Shown here: piece by piece, positions 6,297 to 7,749 of the stretch
How the letters are laid out: the number at the start of each line of letters is the position of its first letter
Position numbering within the stretch: the first letter of the stretch is position 1
Source: DASZIT01 sp036264255
Lineage (GTDB): Bacteria > Actinomycetota > Acidimicrobiia > Acidimicrobiales > RAAP-2
DNA length: 7,749 bases
Assembly (NCBI GenBank): GCA_036264255.1
Contig: DATARI010000128.1
Span: forward strand, 1 to 7,749
Direction: 5' to 3'
Notes under the pieces: generated by a model
Database searches by the model: none
What the model was told of the DNA's origin: nothing
Seen by the model: the letters and a program-made list of their open reading frames with translations, nothing else
Position numbers and translations under genes: made by a program

Positions 6297-7595
6297 TTGA
6301 AAGCTGCATCGTGGAAGGTTCGTATGGCTGCCGCGGGGATGGCCGTCCTGGTCGGGGCGACCGGGGTGGCCTGCAGCTCGACCAAGTCGGCGACGACCGC
6401 CACCACCTCGGCGGGAGGGTCGAAGATCCCCGCCAGCGCCTTCAGCGACCACACCGGGATCACCGCCACGTCGGTGCAGCTCGGAAATATCTCCACCCTC
6501 GATCTGGGGCTGTTCAAGGGGGCGGCGGTCGGCACCGAGGCCTACGCCGACTACGTGAATTCCACCGGGGGGATCAACGGCCGCACCCTCAAGGTCAACA
6601 GCGGCAACGACGGCTACAACAACGGAGCCAACAACAAGACGCTGACCCAGTCGGCGATCCAATCGGACTTCGCCCTGGTCGGCGGCTTCTCGCTCAACGA
6701 CAGCTTCGGCGGAACGGTGCTGGCCCAGAATCCGGGCATGCCGGACGTATCGGTGACCCTCGACCCGGCCACCAACAAGCTGCCCAACGTGGTGAGCCCG
6801 GTCCCGCTCGGCACCGGATGGGAGTTGGGCCCGCTGCAGTACTTCAAGCAGAAGTTTCCGACCGGGGTGACCGCCGTCGGCTCGTTGATCGCCAACGAGC
6901 CTTCCGCTGAGGCCCAGTGGGTGGGGGAGAAGGCGGCCATGGAGCACGTCGGCTACAAAGTGATCTACGACAACACCTTCCCGATCACCCAGACCGACTT
7001 CACCCCTAACATCATCGCCATGAAGAACGCCGGGGTGAAGATGCTGTTCATCGAGCAGATGCCGGTCAACTACGCCTCGGCGGTGATCAAGGCGCTCAAC
7101 CAGCAGAACTACCACCCGACCGTGGTGCTCGGGGCCTCCACCTACAGCTCCACCCTGGTGTCGACGTCGGGTGGGGCGGCCGCCACCAACGGGGACTATC
7201 TGGAGCAGAACGCCTCCCTCTACCTGGGGGAGGATCAGGCCACCATCCCGGCGGTGGGCACCTTCCTGAAATGGGTGGCCGAGGCGGCTCCCGGGTTCAA
7301 GCCCGACCTCTTCACCCTCTACGGGTGGGTCTCCGCCGAGCTCTTCGCCCAAGCCCTGCAGAATGCCGGCGCCAACCCGAGCCGGGGCTCGCTGTTGCAG
7401 GCCCTGTCCAAGGTGACCACCTTCAACGGGAACAACATCATCGCTCCCACCAATCCGGCCCAGAAGACCAATGGGAATTGCTACCTGCTGGCCCAGATCC
7501 AGAACGGGCAGATCCAGCGGCTCGATGATCCCGCCGTCACCAGCAGCACCCATGGGTATCGTTGCGACTACAGCTACTATGCCCCTGCCTCGTGA
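6297..7595 (+). CDS. Branched-chain amino-acid-type ABC transporter substrate-binding protein
   Basis: This 432-residue protein is a Peripla_BP_6/LivJ-like receptor that captures a solute outside the membrane and delivers it to the permease encoded next door. The start is a TTG with a good ribosome binding site; an in-frame ATG at 6246 would add 17 charged residues. The N-terminus has Lys/Arg, a hydrophobic core (about 10-25) and a lipobox-like GVAC with Cys26, though Gly at -3 is atypical. A Ser/Thr/Gly linker follows to about 43. The family pattern ITATSVQLGNIS...GAAVGTEAYADYVNSTGGINGR (55-96) opens the first lobe, and DFALVGGFS (124-132) ends an early strand of that lobe. Two further cysteines, 395 and 423, lie near the C-terminus and may form a disulfide. 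In this family the ligand can be Leu/Ile/Val, amides, urea or aromatic and other carboxylates; nothing here decides it. The gene probably leads an operon with the downstream permease. Confidence 0.9.
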   Translation: MKAASWKVRMAAAGMAVLVGATGVACSSTKSATTATTSAGGSKIPASAFSDHTGITATSVQLGNISTLDLGLFKGAAVGTEAYADYVNSTGGINGRTLKVNSGNDGYNNGANNKTLTQSAIQSDFALVGGFSLNDSFGGTVLAQNPGMPDVSVTLDPATNKLPNVVSPVPLGTGWELGPLQYFKQKFPTGVTAVGSLIANEPSAEAQWVGEKAAMEHVGYKVIYDNTFPITQTDFTPNIIAMKNAGVKMLFIEQMPVNYASAVIKALNQQNYHPTVVLGASTYSSTLVSTSGGAAATNGDYLEQNASLYLGEDQATIPAVGTFLKWVAEAAPGFKPDLFTLYGWVSAELFAQALQNAGANPSRGSLLQALSKVTTFNGNNIIAPTNPAQKTNGNCYLLAQIQNGQIQRLDDPAVTSSTHGYRCDYSYYAPAS

Positions 7596-7645
7596 CCCTA
7601 CCGATCGACAACGGATTCGACTGAAATGAGCCCAGCCCAGGTGAT

Positions 7646-7649
7646 GGAG
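7646..7649 (+). promoter_or_regulatory. Ribosome binding site of the permease gene
   Basis: GGAG lies eight bases before the GTG at 7658 and supports that codon as the permease start. The intergenic stretch 7596-7657 has no promoter-like pair, which fits co-transcription with the binding-protein gene. Confidence 0.55.
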
Positions 7650-7657
7650 TCGGATCG

Positions 7658-7749
7658 GTGACCAGCTTTCTGCAGTACACCATCTTCGGCGTGATCCTGG
7701 GCGCCGGGTTCGCCATCGCCGACACCGGCCTGGTGGTGACCTACACCAC
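7658..7749 (+). CDS. ABC transporter inner-membrane permease, LivH type (partial, 3' end beyond window)
   Basis: Only the first 30 codons are present. They read MTSFLQYTIFGVILGA followed by GFAIADTGLVVTYT, the start of the first membrane helix of LivH-family permeases (BPD_transp_2), whose members commonly open with FLQ..I.G...GA.YAL.A.GL.L.Y. The protein would form half of the membrane channel of a branched-chain amino-acid-type importer. The GTG start has GGAG eight bases upstream. The gene starts 62 bases after the stop of the binding-protein gene on the same strand; family operons usually continue with LivM, LivG and LivF, which would lie outside the window. Family call is good despite the short length; substrate is unknown. 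Confidence 0.8.
   Translation, partial: MTSFLQYTIFGVILGAGFAIADTGLVVTYT

Noticed and set aside
5691..7553. A 620-codon open frame on the minus strand opposite the hydrolase and the binding-protein gene
   Set aside because: It is a codon-phase artefact of high-GC coding DNA. Its product is low-complexity Gly/Arg/His/Val-rich with no recognisable domain, while the plus strand encodes two well-motivated proteins.
7626..7661. An 11-codon ORF (ATG at 7626) ending in a TGA that overlaps the permease GTG
   Set aside because: The overlap looks like translational coupling, but no ribosome binding site precedes the ATG and the peptide is uninformative.
1..7749. CRISPR array, insertion sequence, tRNA, toxin-antitoxin or phage-defence module
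   Set aside because: I saw no spaced direct repeats, no transposase motifs, no cloverleaf-like sequence and no paired small genes; the window looks like ordinary chromosomal gene content.

Overview
The window reads as chromosomal DNA from a high-GC actinobacterium. GC is strongly enriched at third codon positions, GTG and TTG starts occur, there is a wax ester synthase/DGAT-type acyltransferase and a membrane-anchored lipase-like hydrolase, and the lipoproteins begin with Ser/Thr-rich stretches. The overall look is compatible with Acidimicrobiia or a related lineage, but this is an inference from style and family content. No rRNA, tRNA, CRISPR array, insertion sequence or phage gene was seen, and no intergenic gap exceeds 300 bases.

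Layout, left to right. (1) 53-2065 (+): a superfamily 1A DNA helicase of the PcrA/UvrD type with every helicase motif intact but a short C-terminus. (2) 2117-3289 (+): a predicted exported lipoprotein that folds as a seven-bladed beta-propeller of YVTN/NHL-like repeats. (3) 3317-4822 (-): a WS/DGAT acyltransferase that converges on the propeller gene; an 8-bp inverted repeat spans the junction and contains both stop codons. (4) 4898-6148 (+): an alpha/beta-hydrolase with three N-terminal membrane helices and a complete Ser-Asp-His triad, divergent from the acyltransferase across 75 bases. (5) 6149-6296: a short control region with a hairpin after the hydrolase, a 17-bp palindrome overlapping a plausible promoter, and a second weaker palindrome of the same GAC-N5-GTC form. 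(6) 6297-7595 (+): a branched-chain amino-acid-type ABC substrate-binding protein, followed from 7658 by the start of a LivH-type permease cut by the window edge.

How the genes fit together. The acyltransferase and the hydrolase form a divergent pair that could make and break neutral acyl esters (triacylglycerol or wax ester) at the membrane; this is a contextual inference. The binding protein and permease are the first two genes of a HAAT-family importer operon whose second permease and ATPases should lie just downstream. The helicase is a housekeeping DNA repair/replication gene with no evident functional tie to the rest.

I did not find a clearly new system. The most useful leads are the paired palindromes over the transporter promoter, a possible leaderless 18-codon upstream ORF in that leader, and a predicted disulfide that would pin the ring closure of the propeller lipoprotein.
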